Source of the DNA: Zoroaster sp. YZ-2022
Taxonomy: Eukaryota > Echinodermata > Asteroidea > Forcipulatida > Zoroasteridae
Length of the DNA stretch: 64,000 nt
NCBI GenBank assembly: GCA_029582265.1
Contig: CM055817.1
Coordinates: 32,469,097 to 32,533,096 of the forward strand
Direction of reading: 5' to 3'
Below are positions 22,913 to 33,563 of the stretch, one piece after another. The notes under the pieces were generated by a model, which did not search any database, had not been told where the DNA came from, and saw nothing but the letters and a program-made list of their open reading frames with translations. The number at the start of each line of letters is the position of its first letter. The stretch's first letter is position 1. The translations under genes and the position numbers were made by a program.

Positions 22913-23012
22913 TTTGATAATCTGGTAAAGTATATACCAGTGTTGTACTTTCCCTTGAAGAAGAAAGTCTTAAAAACTGCTCGAAAGAAATATTTGGAAG
23001 CTCGTGTCATAC

Positions 23013-23163
23013 TTTGAAATTTGGCATTGCAGAGTATATCTGGCAGTCGTTCCAGAGCCACATGAAGCCACTCTTCCAGTCTCTGTGCAAATGATTGAAT
23101 GACTTGAGCCAAGCTTTCGGGTAGTGTCTGCGTTACTGACGGCATGAGTACACCAGCAATAGC
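23013..23163 (-). CDS. RFX: RFX4/RFX6-type transcription factor, exon B
   Basis: A 151-nt exon with TTTGTCTAG acceptor, phase 0 start, ending in phase 1 at A|GTATGA. It encodes A-I-A-G-V-L-M-P-S-V ... L-P-E-S-L-A-Q-V-I-Q-S-F-A, the RFX region with an L-P-x-S-L-x-Q-V-I helix. It joins exon A (26127) in phase 0 and exon C (21813) in phase 1. Confidence 0.85.
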
Positions 23164-23433
23164 CTAGACAAACACAGAATAACAGTTTTTGTCATAATGT
23201 TTCATTGGTGTAAATCCATGTCGAGACGTGCATAATGTACAACGAAGTACTGTAGCGCACACCCAATCAGAATCCCACAGCTATAATAAATATGACATCA
23301 AAACGGTCAAACAAACAATAAATATTTAAACAAACCAACGTACGTTTTGATATGTTTGTACTGGAACCATTTTAGGTAAAATTGAGACCATAGGAAGCAT
23401 TCCAAAGCCATAATAAGTGGCTTCATTTCATAT

Positions 23434-23456
23434 ATCTATCTATCTATCTATCATCC
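23434..23456 (+). repeat. (TATC)n microsatellite
   Basis: A short run of TATC units followed by pyrimidine-rich sequence. Confidence 0.8.
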
Positions 23457-23513
23457 TTCCTCCTTCTCCTACTCCCCCTCCACCTCCCCTCCCACCCCCA
23501 TATTCCCTACAAC

Positions 23514-23920
23514 CAGTGGCACAGCCAGTATTTTCAGAGTGGGGGTCCCGCCTTCTTAGTGGGTGTGTGTGGGGGGGGGGCAAAGTCATTTTTGTCCCCA
23601 TTTTAAGGTTCAGAGGATTTAAGTTGGTTTGGTTACGTTTCAACTAAACCGTGAGCAAAACATCCCTCTTTGTTTGATTTATCAAGAACGAACATTATCT
23701 TGTTTACGAACAATCCAAATGAACTTATGTAAACAAATACTGTTGGAATACCTTATGATCACTTTCTTTGTTGTGTTCAAGTAGAACAGTACATTAACAA
23801 CATCAAAGTATCCAGTATGTATTGTATTTTGCCAAATTTTTGCCGTCCCCATTTTTTCCCTGAAAGTTTCTGTGGGGGGGGGGGCACTTCCCCCTGCCTC
23901 CCCCACCGGCTACGCCACTG
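23514..23920. mobile_element. MITE of the GGCGTAGCC family
   Basis: The ends CAGTGGCACAGCCAG and CCGGCTACGCCACTG are inverted, with G-rich subterminal runs on both sides, as in the element at 40821-41040. No clear target duplication was seen. It lies in an RFX intron. Confidence 0.6.
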
Positions 23921-24224
23921 TTTGTGACATGTACAGAGGATGGCCGTTTAGCATTTAAACGCATTCCTAAACGCGTTTACTTTGAGGTTAGTGTGCATAA
24001 TGTACAAATAAAACTACAACGTTTGTAAGTCCCTTGTGATTTTAGAGAAAAACTACAAGGCGAAATATTTGTGTAACGCCTTGTTATTATTGGCGAAAAA
24101 TTGTGATTTTGGGTAAAAAGTACAAGGCTTACCCTTTGTGATTTTTTTGGTGGGAAAGTACTAACCCCTTGTGATTTTCTGGGGGAACTGCAAACGTGTA
24201 ATATTCGATTGATTGACTGATTCA

Positions 24225-24560
24225 TTCATTCATTTTATTTATTTTTTAATTTTTTATTTGTTTATTTATTGATTTATTTCTTATTTCTATCTTATTTTTT
24301 TAAAATTTATTTATTTATTTAAAAAAAAAAAAATTGGGGGAGGGGGTGGGGATTACCTTTGGCCTGTATGGTTTTAATTTGGGAAAATCAAGACCGATCA
24401 CGTGCGATTTATTTACCTTTTTGTGAGTTTCGGTTTTTTTCACCCTTTCCTTTGAAAACACCCTATTTATATAAAATCGCATAAAATTATTTATTTAAAT
24501 AATATAAACAATTTCTGCAGTCATAGAAAATAAATTATTTAAATTATGTTAAATTTCTGC
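24225..24560. repeat. AT-rich low-complexity stretch
   Basis: ATTT/TTTA-type simple repeats and poly-A, then AT-rich DNA with two near-copies of TTTCTGCAG. No coding. Confidence 0.7.
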
Positions 24561-24569
24561 AGAAAGTTA

Positions 24570-24875
24570 GTCGGAGGTAATGACCAGGCATTGTGGAGCG
24601 TTGAATCTTCTAGGCGAACCCAGCGTGATAACCACCTTAGCACCCTTCTGGGGGAATCGGCAGACCCCCGGTCCCTCCTTTACTTTCCCGCGCCGTAACC
24701 AACTATCGAATAGGGGAGAGACATGGCGGCCCCTTAAACCGTTACGTTGCCGCAGCTGCCATGTCCCTGAATTAGGTCTGTTCTAGGGCTTCGAACCGGT
24801 GCGTCCCAGCTCTGGAAGTCCCGCGATTGACACTTCCAGTGGTCCGGCCAACGCGCTGCGCCATCTGGACCATGT
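24570..24875 (-). mobile_element. tRNA-derived SINE
   Basis: From 24873 on the minus strand there is an A box (TGGCGCAGCGCGTTGGCC) and, downstream, a B box (GGTTCGAAGCCC), then a GC-rich body. The long A-to-B spacing argues for a SINE or pseudo-tRNA. It lies in an RFX intron. Confidence 0.55.
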
Positions 24876-24949
24876 TGGTACGAGACAGGTTAAATTTACC
24901 TACTTAAATAAAAGGTTTGAATTGTGTTGCTACACAACAAAAGCAACAA

Positions 24950-25030
24950 AAAAAACGCAGGCAGGATTCGAACCGGGTTCGCTTGCACAGAAATCAAGTG
25001 TCTTATCCATTAGACCACCGCTTCATCTCC
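24950..25030 (-). tRNA. tRNA-like sequence (pseudo-tRNA or SINE head)
   Basis: The minus strand reads GGTGGTCTAATGGATAAGAC (D-arm with A box) and CCGGTTCGAATCC (T-arm with B box). The 5' side does not pair well with the 3' acceptor strand, so a functional tRNA is unlikely. Confidence 0.45.
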
Positions 25031-25626
25031 TCATTCGCAATGAAAGGAGATTCATTATCATTTGATAAGATGGACAAAATAAAGGGAGCGCTCATTGAGT
25101 TTTTGAGTTCAGGTCTTTCAATTAATTTCCAATTGTTAATGTTGCCGGTACATATTCAGTTCTAGAATATTTATTTATAATAATATATCAATGGCAGATT
25201 CAACACTTTTGCAATTTGTTGAACGAGGTCCTAACTGATAAATGTTCTCTGCTACAATGGCGTAGCAAGTGGGGGGCACGGGGGAGTGCCCTCCACATAA
25301 ATTTAAGCCACTGGGGCTTAAGGTTAACCTTTTTAAATGTGCAGGTTGGCTTATATTGTTCACTCATAAATGTCAAGACAGTTTAGACAATCTGATTGGA
25401 CAAAACATTATCACGTGGGGTATATTAACAGATGGTATAGATTGGTTTATCAAAGTCAGAACAGCGCGTATATGTGCTGTTCACCAGCTGTTTTGTGCGA
25501 CGTGCGACGTGGATTTCATGAGTGACGAAGATTGGCTTCACACGCCTGACTCGTGTATTTTGTGTGTCCCCAAAACGTGAATTTTTCCATTTCTATTTGG
25601 CTTATTCAACACAAAACAATATAATA

Positions 25627-25882
25627 CACTCACTGGCCATAAGTATGGCAACATCCCCGAAGTTCAGTTTGGAGAACTGTGTTACAATAATTTATTTTAT
25701 TTTATTTACACTACTTAAGACTTCTTGAAAGTGCCTGTGTTTTGAAGTCAATGTTCTTTTTTACTGTTCTTGCTCGGAAATTATGTAATACACGATCGAT
25801 GAAATCGGATTAAATGATCATCTCACCTGTTACTTGTAAAGTGCTATTTTGAGCATGTTGCAATACTTTTGGCCAGTGAGTG
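25627..25882. mobile_element. Tc1/mariner-like MITE, copy 2
   Basis: 256 bp, ends CACTCACTGGCCA and TGGCCAGTGAGTG, with TA flanks (25625-25626 and 25883-25884). Inverted relative to copy 1 at 22476-22730; both lie in RFX introns. Confidence 0.85.
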
Positions 25883-26126
25883 TATATATTTTGACATTTG
25901 GAAAACGAAATCGATACGGGCATTTATGAATGGGAATAGCAGTTTGATGTTTGGTATTTACCGCAGGTTAATTTCCTTTTAACTTTTGTGTGACGGGCCT
26001 TCGCTCGGTCCTTATCGCCGTGACCACGCCCAAAACCGGCCAATGCCTGCGGTAAAGACCGCACAACAAATTGTTAATTCCCTTATTCATTTTGTTCAAA
26101 AGCCATTAATTCAATTGTAAAATCAC

Positions 26127-26318
26127 CTTATAAAGTATGGAGTCGCACAGGCCAACAATATCAGCGACTGTTTGTGAGTCTAGTATGCAGAGCATGTGGG
26201 ACGGCATTCCCTGCCAGAAATGAAGCAAGTAGCTCTCGACCTCGTCAAAGTTGGCACGGATCACTGTGTCCAGGATACGCTGACAGTGTGTACGATACAT
26301 CATCAAGAATGTTGACAC
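26127..26318 (-). CDS. RFX: RFX4/RFX6-type transcription factor, exon A
   Basis: A 192-nt exon, phase 0 at both ends, acceptor TTTAAG and donor G|GTGATT (26126-26121). It encodes [19 protein letters not shown] and H-F-W-Q-G-M-P, the conserved region after the RFX DNA-binding domain. The combination of an H-F-W-Q-G-M-P box with D-S-I-L-Y-K at the exon end points to the RFX4/RFX6 branch. Upstream exons are not seen to the right of 26318. Confidence 0.85.
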
Positions 26319-27399
26319 CTTAAATTGGACATACAAATCAATCTTGATTATTAATTTTGTTTGTAGTATATAGGTACAATATCGTCATGATCATCATGGA
26401 ATCGGAGAGGTAGTTTCAGATTAACTCAGTGACTGAAAATGATAATTAACATTGCTGCTGCATAGAAAAACGTAAATGATCACATATTTACATAAAACGG
26501 ACTTTCACAAAAACAACATTCATCGGGCATGTACGGGGGGTGGGTTAACAATCTAAAATGTTTTTTTTTTCTTTTTAAAAAGTATTTTCCTTGTTTCTTA
26601 TAGGTTGTTACATATTTTGAGGGGGCATCAAAATATTATTGGGTTAATATCGCCCTTATTCGATAACATAACAAAGCGATGTCATGGTCCATCTCTTTAC
26701 TGCTGAGCTCGAAGACTGGCATGTTTAAATAATGATACTGTTCTACCGTAATTACTGTTGTTTACATTTACCAGTCAATATTTGGATCCATGAAAAGGTC
26801 TGCAATAACAGCAGACACTTATGAATGTAAACATTTATGAATCAGAGTAAACAAAAGCTACTCAAAACTGACAAATCAATGGGAATTGTAAAAGGCCCAC
26901 AAAATTAGCGAAAGTGCTTTTAAAAAATCATTTCCTGTTGAGGTTTACGACTGAAAACCAACACAGGGAATATTTTTGAAGAGCCAGTCTTGCTATAAAT
27001 AGTTCTGCATGTGATTAAGATGCTGGGAGCAGTAACTGTTTTAATGAGCGTCATCGGATTTCATTCCAAGCGAGAGGCGCATTTGATGAATCATTTGCAT
27101 TTTTAGTTCTCAGTCGCGAGAAGTTTATTGGAATGATTGTCACATGCAAGACTTCTCTCCACACTGATTACGTGTTTGAGATTATTCGTACACATAACTT
27201 TTCTTCTGACCGTTGGTAGCTGATGCATGAAGCATCAAAGAGAAACCTTCCAATGAGTGATTATTAGTAATCTGTCAAGTGTACATATACGACGCAAACA
27301 ATTTGGTACATCGGCAAGATTTCCATTGGTAAAACTTGTAGCTTTGCATGGTGAAAAGGATAAGTAAGACTAATTGCAGTGGCATCGTGTGAAATTCTC
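26319..27399. other. RFX intron or intergenic, nothing recognised
   Basis: No further RFX exon, tRNA-like element or TIR was identified. Confidence 0.4.
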
Positions 27400-27485
27400 T
27401 ATTGAGTAGTAATTAGTTCTGAAAAGAACTTTAGGTTTCAACTCGATTTTTCGATCAGTATACTCTGATCGTCCTCAGAAGGACA
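27400..27485 (-). ncRNA. Hammerhead-ribozyme-like motif, Penelope-like element remnant, copy 2
   Basis: The minus strand contains CTGAGGA, a GATCAG-AGTATA-CTGATC hairpin and GAAA, followed by a short G-T-T-type stem III. This fits the hammerhead core CUGANGA...GAAA. The flanking AGTAGTAATTAGTTCTG segment is shared with copy 1 at 15366-15456. Stem I pairing looks weak, so catalysis is uncertain. No reverse transcriptase is adjacent. Confidence 0.5.
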
Positions 27486-27570
27486 TTCCCATTGATAAAG
27501 ATACAGATATTGATGTTACAGAATAACAGTTTTACAGCTTTTTCTGTTCATAATTTATGTAAATAACACC

Positions 27571-28059
27571 ATGGGTTCAGCTAATACATCAGATGAGTGT
27601 AGTGCACAGGATGCTATCAACATCAGTGAGGAGCAAGTTTCAGACTGGCTTTATACTCCCAGAGATACCATCATTATTACCATCGTCATACCGATTATTT
27701 TGGCTGTTGGTGTTATCAATAACTTCACTTTTCTATTTGTCGTGTATCGCGTTCCCAAACTGAGATCTGACACAAATATCTACTTGGTACACCTGGCACT
27801 GGCTGATCTTCTCTATCTGATTTCATCTGCCGTGCTCGCAATATGGCGTCATTCAGCTTCGCAAGTTCAGTTTAGATTTTCGTTCACGCATCCTGCTGAA
27901 TGTTTCATTTATTATTTGTTATTGATCACTGGATATTTTACATCCATTGCATTGATAACTATGATGTCTTTTGAGCGATACCTCGCCCTGTGCCATCCCA
28001 TTAACCTGCAAGTGCTTAAACTGCCAGCAGCCTACTGGTCAATTAAGCATTTTTGTTAA
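27571..28059 (+). CDS. Class A peptide-type GPCR, N-terminal half (TM1-TM3), truncated
   Basis: ATG 27571 opens a 162-codon frame. It has an extracellular N-terminus with N-x-S/T sites, TM1 (I-I-P-I-I-L-A-V-G-V-I-N-N), TM2 (L-V-H-L-A-L-A-D-L), a Cys before TM3, and TM3 ending in E-R-Y-L-A-L-C-H-P. The reading then passes into S-I-K-H-F-C and a stop, before TM4. Either an intron starts near 28010-28040, where only weak GT donors are seen, or the gene is a 3'-truncated pseudogene. The following exons would fall in or beyond the 28667 gap. Overall resemblance is to neuropeptide receptors; the ligand is unknown. It lies on the opposite strand from RFX. Confidence 0.7.
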   Translation: MGSANTSDECSAQDAINISEEQVSDWLYTPRDTIIITIVIPIILAVGVINNFTFLFVVYRVPKLRSDTNIYLVHLALADLLYLISSAVLAIWRHSASQVQFRFSFTHPAECFIYYLLLITGYFTSIALITMMSFERYLALCHPINLQVLKLPAAYWSIKHFC

Positions 28060-28666
28060 TTATTCTGCGTATGAAATTAGTTGAAACCCCATTTTCCTTG
28101 ACTTTGTACATTATACGCTTGAGAAACATATTGCAGAGTTTGAGTGGCCACCATGCAGTCGTTTAGAGTGGCATTGTTTACAAGCTAGGGTCGAGGCGAG
28201 GTCAGCCCTGCTCCAAAGGATTTCCCATTGAAATTGTACACAAAGCAACATAATCATAGAGGTAATTGACCCAGCTGCCAGACAGGCTACTGTCAACGAG
28301 CGTTTGATACATTATGCGTTTTACATGAATGAGTTGTTTATCATTACTAGGTCTGTGTAGGGGTTGGGGGGTTGGGAGGGGGAGGTTAGGGCGGGCAGGA
28401 GCTTTGAAGCTAAGACTGACTGAAAAACAGCTGTTTGACTTGGCTGTAAACGACTGTTTGACTCCTACGTGGCGTAAAGGAGGCTATGTCTGGAAGTAAT
28501 AATTGTTTTAGCACGCCCAGCATAAGCGTATCTAGCTATAAACGGAGGAAGAGTAGGTTTTGACTGCCCATTGTAGCCACCCCCATCCCCCTTTTTTTTT
28601 CCATGGTGGGAGGTGGGTTTTCAAAGTGTAAACATGGAGCTATAAAAAGGATGGTGTAAAAAAATG
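28060..28666. other. Non-coding up to assembly gap
   Basis: G-rich patches at 28360-28400. No TM4-TM7 exon for the 27571 receptor is visible. Confidence 0.5.
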
Positions 28667-29166
28667 NNNNNNNNNNNNNNNNNNNNNNNNNNNNNNNNNN
28701 NNNNNNNNNNNNNNNNNNNNNNNNNNNNNNNNNNNNNNNNNNNNNNNNNNNNNNNNNNNNNNNNNNNNNNNNNNNNNNNNNNNNNNNNNNNNNNNNNNNN
28801 NNNNNNNNNNNNNNNNNNNNNNNNNNNNNNNNNNNNNNNNNNNNNNNNNNNNNNNNNNNNNNNNNNNNNNNNNNNNNNNNNNNNNNNNNNNNNNNNNNNN
28901 NNNNNNNNNNNNNNNNNNNNNNNNNNNNNNNNNNNNNNNNNNNNNNNNNNNNNNNNNNNNNNNNNNNNNNNNNNNNNNNNNNNNNNNNNNNNNNNNNNNN
29001 NNNNNNNNNNNNNNNNNNNNNNNNNNNNNNNNNNNNNNNNNNNNNNNNNNNNNNNNNNNNNNNNNNNNNNNNNNNNNNNNNNNNNNNNNNNNNNNNNNNN
29101 NNNNNNNNNNNNNNNNNNNNNNNNNNNNNNNNNNNNNNNNNNNNNNNNNNNNNNNNNNNNNNNNNN
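28667..29166. other. Assembly gap (500 N)
   Basis: Exactly 500 undetermined bases, a conventional scaffold-gap size. Frames running through it are artefacts. Confidence 0.99.
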
Positions 29167-31515
29167 CCCCTGTCCCCGCGGAATGAGCCAGTCGGAGTCC
29201 GAGGGGCGACCTCTCGCCCGAGGAGCACGGGCGCTGCCCGCTGCTGCATTCGGATCGACCCGTCTGCGGGGACCGCGAGCCAGCGTGCAGGGACTCGTCC
29301 TCTCGGCCGGTAGCCACGGCCCGAGCCGGGGCCCAAAACCCCACGGTGTTTCTTAGACAAGTTTTCAACGCAAATTGGACAGAGGTGTTCCGTACTACCA
29401 ACGGGGTGGGTGTTACGTCTATTATAGGGTGTAGGTGGTCCTCGAGCCCGAAATCGGAAAAAATTAGAGTCCAGCGGACGGGACCCAACTCTGGGACGGA
29501 GCTAGAGGGGATGGCGGTTGGCCCACGCCCAGCTGGGAGACGTCGGAAGGCCCCCGTGGTCCTCCAGTAGCAGCGGGCCGCTCAGGCCCCACCGTGGCTC
29601 CCGGCCCAGAGGACGAGTCCCTGCACGTTGGCTCGCGGTACCCGCAGACGGGTCGACCCGAAGGCAGCAGCGGGCATCGCCCGTGCTCCTCGCGCGAGAT
29701 GAGGAGTCCATGCACGCTGGCCCCCTGTCCCCGCAGACGGGTCGATCCGAAGTCGGAGTCCGAGGGGCGACCTCTCGCCCGAGGAGCACGGGCGGAGCCC
29801 ACTGCTGCATTCGGATCGACCCGTCTGCGGGGACCGCGAGCCAGCGCGCAGGGACTCGTCCTCTCGGCCGGTAGCCGCGAGCCGGGGCCCGGAACCCCAC
29901 GGTGTTTCTTCGACAAGTTTTCAACGCAAATTGGACAGAGGTGTTCCGTACTACCAACGGGGTGGGTGTTACGTCTATTATAGGGCGTAGGTGGTCCTCG
30001 AGCCCGAAATCGGAAAAAAATCAGAGTCCAGCGGACAGTACCCGACTCTGGGACGGGCTAGGGGATGGCGGTTGGCCCCGCGCCCAGCTGGGGAGACGTC
30101 AGGAAGGCCCCCGTGGTCCTCGGTAGCAGCGGGCGCCAGGCTCTGGCCCCACCGTGGCTCGCGGCCCAGAGGACGAGTCCTGCACGCTGGCTCGCGGTAC
30201 CCGCAGATGGGTCAACCCGAAGGCAGCGGGCATCGCCGTGCTCCTCGGGCGGAGTCCTGCACGCTGGCTCCTGTCCCCGCAGACGGTCGATCCGAAGTCG
30301 GCGTCCGAGGGCGACCTCTCGCCCGAGGCACAGGGCGGTGCCCGCTGCTACATTCGGATCGACCCGTCTGCGGGGACCGCGAGCCAGCGTGGGGACTCGT
30401 CCTCGGCCGGTATACGGCCCGAGCCGGGAGAATCCCGTTGTTTCTTCGACAAGTTTTCAACGCAAATTGGACAGAGGTGTTCCGTACTACCAACGGGGTG
30501 GGTGTTACGTCTATTATAGGGTGTAGGTGGTCCTCGAGCCCGAAATCGGAAAAAATCAGAGTCCAGCGGACGGGACCCGACTCTGGGACGGGCTAGAGCG
30601 GGATGGCGGTTGGCTCCCGCGCCCAGCTGGGAGACGTCGGGAAGGCCCCCCGTGGTCCTCCAGTAGCAGCGGGCGCCGGCTCGGGCCCCACCGTGGCTCC
30701 CGGCCCAGAGGACGAGTCCCTGCACGCTGGCTCGCGGTCCCCGCAGACGGGTCGATCCGAATGCAGCAGTGGGCTCTGCCCGTGCTCCTCGGGCGAGAGG
30801 TCGCCCCTCGGACTCCGACTTCGGCTCGACCCGTCTGCGGGGACAGGGGGCCAGTGTGCAGCGACTTCTCCTCTCGCCCGAGCCAGCGTGCAGGGACAGG
30901 GAGCCAGCGTGCAGGGACTCCTCCTCTCGCCCGAGGAGCACGGGCGATGCCCGCTGTTGCCTTCGGGTCGACCCGTCTTCGGGTACCTCGAGCCAGCGGG
31001 CAGGGACTCGTCCTCTTGGCCGGGAGCCACGGTGAAGCCCGAGCCGGCACACGCTGTTACTGGAGGACCACGGGGGGCCTTCCCGACATCTCCCAGCTGG
31101 GCGCGGGGGGCCAACCGCCATCCCCCTCTAGCCCGTCCCAGTGTCGGGTCCTGTCCGCTGGACTCTGATTTTTTTTCCGATTTCGGGCTCGAGGACCACC
31201 TACACCCTATAATAGACGTAACACCCACCCCGTTGGTAGTACGGAACACCTCTGTCCAATTTGCGTTGAAAACTTGTCGAAGAAACACCGTGGGGTTCGG
31301 GCCCCGGCTCGGGCCGTGGCTAACGGCCGAGAGGACGAGTCCCTGCACGCTGGCTCGCGGTCCCCGCAGACGGGTCGATCCGAATGCAGAAGTGGGCTCC
31401 GCCCGTGATCCTCGGGCGAGAGGTCGCCCCTCGGACTCCGACTTCGGGCCGACCCGTCTGCGGGGACAGCGGCCCAGCGTGCAGGGACAACTTCTCTCGC
31501 CCGAGGAGCACAGGG
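29167..31515. repeat. GC-rich tandem array, left block, with orientation switch
   Basis: Units of about 526-566 bp are marked by CAAATTGGACAGAGGTGTTC at 29371, 29937 and 30463 (forward). From about 30.85-30.9 kb the sequence runs in the opposite orientation, with the same landmark inverted at 31251-31270. Each unit has an inner near-palindrome with arms of about 90 bp (GACGAGTCCCTGCACGCTGG ... CCAGCGTGCAGGGACTCGTC) and an AT-containing window with TATTATAGGG. The many long frames on both strands are GC-bias artefacts. Confidence 0.85.
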
Positions 31516-31622
31516 GAAGAGCCGTTCTTCTCCTTCAGGGCGGCGACTGCAGCAACCACCATTTGGAGTGCAGGAGGGTGAGCCCGTGGTGCGGACTTCT
31601 TCGGAGCGGTAGTAGTAGCCAT
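31516..31622 (-). pseudogene. H1: Histone H1, 5' end, cut by the GC-rich array
   Basis: The minus strand from ATG 31622 reads M-A-T-T-T-A-P-K-K-S-A-P and then the start of an H1 winged-helix domain (H-P-P-A-L-Q-M-V-V-A-A-V-A-A-L-K-E-K-N-G-S-S). At about 31515 it passes abruptly into GC-array sequence. About 36 codons are kept of a protein normally near 200. The matching C-terminal part is not next to it. Linker histone H1 binds nucleosomes. The break is either a real insertion or rearrangement, or an assembly join. Confidence 0.75.
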
Positions 31623-32095
31623 GTTTCCGTGATATAAAACAGAGCTGTACGAGTGGGCAGATATTCCAGGACGTTCCAGACGAATGATGAAATTGACCGT
31701 GTGGTTCCTTCCTTTTCACGGGTCCGTGCGAACGCGAACGCCCATTGACGAGGCCCGGTCAACCGTAACACAGTGATGCCTCTTGTTTGTTGGCTGGAAC
31801 AAGTTGTCATATTTTGTGTTTTCTTTTCCTCCTAATATAACCACCATCTATTATAGAAGTACTTATTAAATTTCCACGCTAGTCCAGATGGCTTCTTCGG
31901 GATTTTACCTTTCTGCCCATATAAGTTTCAACCTACATCATTAATGTCTTGTGCCGAAAATACTGCCTGTGCGAAGTATTAAGCGAAAAAATGGAAAAGA
32001 AACGATCATTATTTGATGGCCTACACTTTACTTATCGGACAAAAGGTAAAAGTCATTAATCAACTAAGGACGACAGTTCTACAAGTTACATTTCG
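31623..32095. other. Upstream region of histone H1 fragment
   Basis: A TTTATATC word lies just 5' of the minus-strand ATG (about 31630-31640). Beyond it no other histone gene is recognised. Confidence 0.4.
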
Positions 32096-32546
32096 CATTT
32101 AATTACTACGGTCAACATTTAATAAAATCGTTATTTTGGTTACGAAAAGAGCCAGACGTCCCTGAGCACAGCATGCTCTGCGTACGAGCCATCAAGTTTG
32201 GGGGAGGGGGCGGGGGATAATAATAAATCGACCGACTTGTACATTTTTATCTATTAGCGGAAATATTTACCCCTCTCTGTCCCCCTCTCTCTCTGGGGAA
32301 AATAATAAACTATACCCGGCTACCTAAAGTATTTTCCCCGTGCTATACTCCACAACGTTACACGTAAAATTTACATAGCGCCCTCACATGATGGAAATTT
32401 CACTTTTCGTTTCATTTTCTATAACATTAGAAAACCCTTACAGTGCGAATATATTTTATCAAATTTGTTCGTCCTAATAGTCAATTATCGGTATTTCTTA
32501 TCTTCTTTATTTTATTTCGTGCGAGAGGCAATCACAGAAACAATCT
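32096..32546. repeat. Histone-H1-type 3' flank, copy 1
   Basis: This block is colinear with 63355-63755, which is the 3' flank of the H1 tail at the right edge. Shared words include GACGTCCCTGAG, TACGAGCCATCAAGTTTGGGGG, ATTAGCGGAAATATTTACCCCTCT and TTTTATTTC. Here it runs straight into the inverted repeat of the Polinton-type element at 32553. Confidence 0.85.
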
Positions 32547-32552
32547 CTCTAG

Positions 32553-33023
32553 TAGTATAGGAAAATAGGGCTCCTCGGACTCTCTCACGTTTGTGGGGCG
32601 GGGGGTTTGTGAAAAAGTGAAATCTATGAAGAAATATTTAGTAAAAACATTTGATTTTTTAAACAGAAAATTTTAAGTAAAAAAATAACTGTACGGCGTT
32701 GTGTTGTTGTTTTAAAGAAACTTGAAAAGAGTAGTGAGTGTGTTTAAAAGCGGAAATGTTGTTGTTTAGATTAAAAAAATAAAAAATAAAACGCTACGCG
32801 CTTGTGTTGTTGTTTTTTACAATACTTTTGGTAAGAAAAGTGATAGTGAAATGAAATGTAATTTCCCAAAAATCAGTAAGCACAACCCCCCGCCCCACAA
32901 AAGTTTCGATTTTCCGGTTAGCCCTATTTTCATATACTACTGTTGTTTGTAAAAATCGTAGTTTAAAAAGTGAGGAATCAGTTTTGATTATGTAGGAGTA
33001 TATTAAAGATGGCAACTAAAAAA
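32553..33023 (+). repeat. Left terminal inverted repeat
   Basis: It matches the inverted right end through the AGTAGTATAGG tip, TTTGTGGGGCGGGGGGTTTGTG, the TTGTTGTTTTAAAGAAACTTGAAAAGAGTAG segment, the ACAACCCCCCGCCCCAC block, TCGTAGTTTAAAAAGTGA and the start codon of the first gene (ATGGCAACTAAAAAA). About 471 bp, against about 715 bp on the right because a minisatellite is expanded there. It contains two copies of a GGGGCGGGGGG-type block facing each other. Confidence 0.85.
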
Positions 33024-33185
33024 CAAGTTTTAGAAAAGATAATTAAGCACGAAAACTATAAAAGAGTTTTATTTGAAACTCAATCGTATAATCACAAGTC
33101 GACAGTTGATATACTAGGCTTTTCATCAAAAAAAAAAATCCTATACAAATGTTTTTGTATAAAAATGTACCGTTATATAGAATAA
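33009..33185 (+). pseudogene. Family B DNA polymerase C-terminal fragment in left arm
   Basis: A 58-codon frame whose residues 8-30 (K-I-I-K-H-E-N-Y-K-R-V-L-F-E-T-Q-S-Y) match the last residues of the polymerase gene at 49612 (I-I-N-H-E-N-Y-Y-R-V-L-F-E-T-Q-S-Y), then diverge. The polymerase proper is at the other end of the element on the minus strand. This fragment begins at the TIR-borne start codon, so the fusion is secondary. Confidence 0.7.
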
Positions 33186-33563
33186 ATATGTTAGACATAC
33201 ATGTACCAAGTATAGATTGTAAAATTATACCTTTTAATTTTTCACTCGTAGAGTCATTTATTGACTCTAACTATATAACGTTTAAATTAGAAAATTTAAA
33301 AGATGTAAACAATTATATAAAAGCACATTTATATATTTATGACGTTTTAAATAACACATATAATAAAATTACACATTTTGAATGTAATAGACCTCAATAA
33401 TAAAATGAAAATAGAATGGTCATTTTATAGCGATAATCAAGAAATCTTTGAAACAAAACCAGAATATTTTTTTGATAATTTTTTTATAGAATATTGGAAC
33501 ACTTTACAATGTTTCAAGCCACCATATAATTTTCAATTTTGGTTTTCAATTACAAAATCGTAG
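33149..33563 (+). pseudogene. Unknown small element gene, frameshifted
   Basis: An 83-codon frame from ATG 33149 is followed, after a shift near 33385, by coding-like sequence to 33563 (I-E-W-S-F-Y-S-D-N ... F-Q-F-W). It is rich in Asn/Ile/Phe like other genes of the element. No motif was recognised and no homologue elsewhere in the window. It lies inside the 27-bp direct-repeat segment. Confidence 0.45.

Noticed and set aside
22771..23145. 124-codon minus-strand frame as one gene
   Set aside because: Only its first part is RFX exon B; the rest runs through intron and SINE sequence.
23417..23647. Pro-rich small protein
   Set aside because: It arises from a pyrimidine-rich microsatellite and MITE end in an RFX intron.
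29464..31168. Many overlapping long Arg/Pro/Ser-rich frames on both strands in the GC array
   Set aside because: They occur in all frames of every array unit and reflect few stop codons in GC-rich repeats; some also run through N gaps.
29200..31400. GGACGAGTCC words as hammerhead ribozymes in the GC array
   Set aside because: The CUGANGA and GAAA core elements are missing; the word is part of the palindrome arms.
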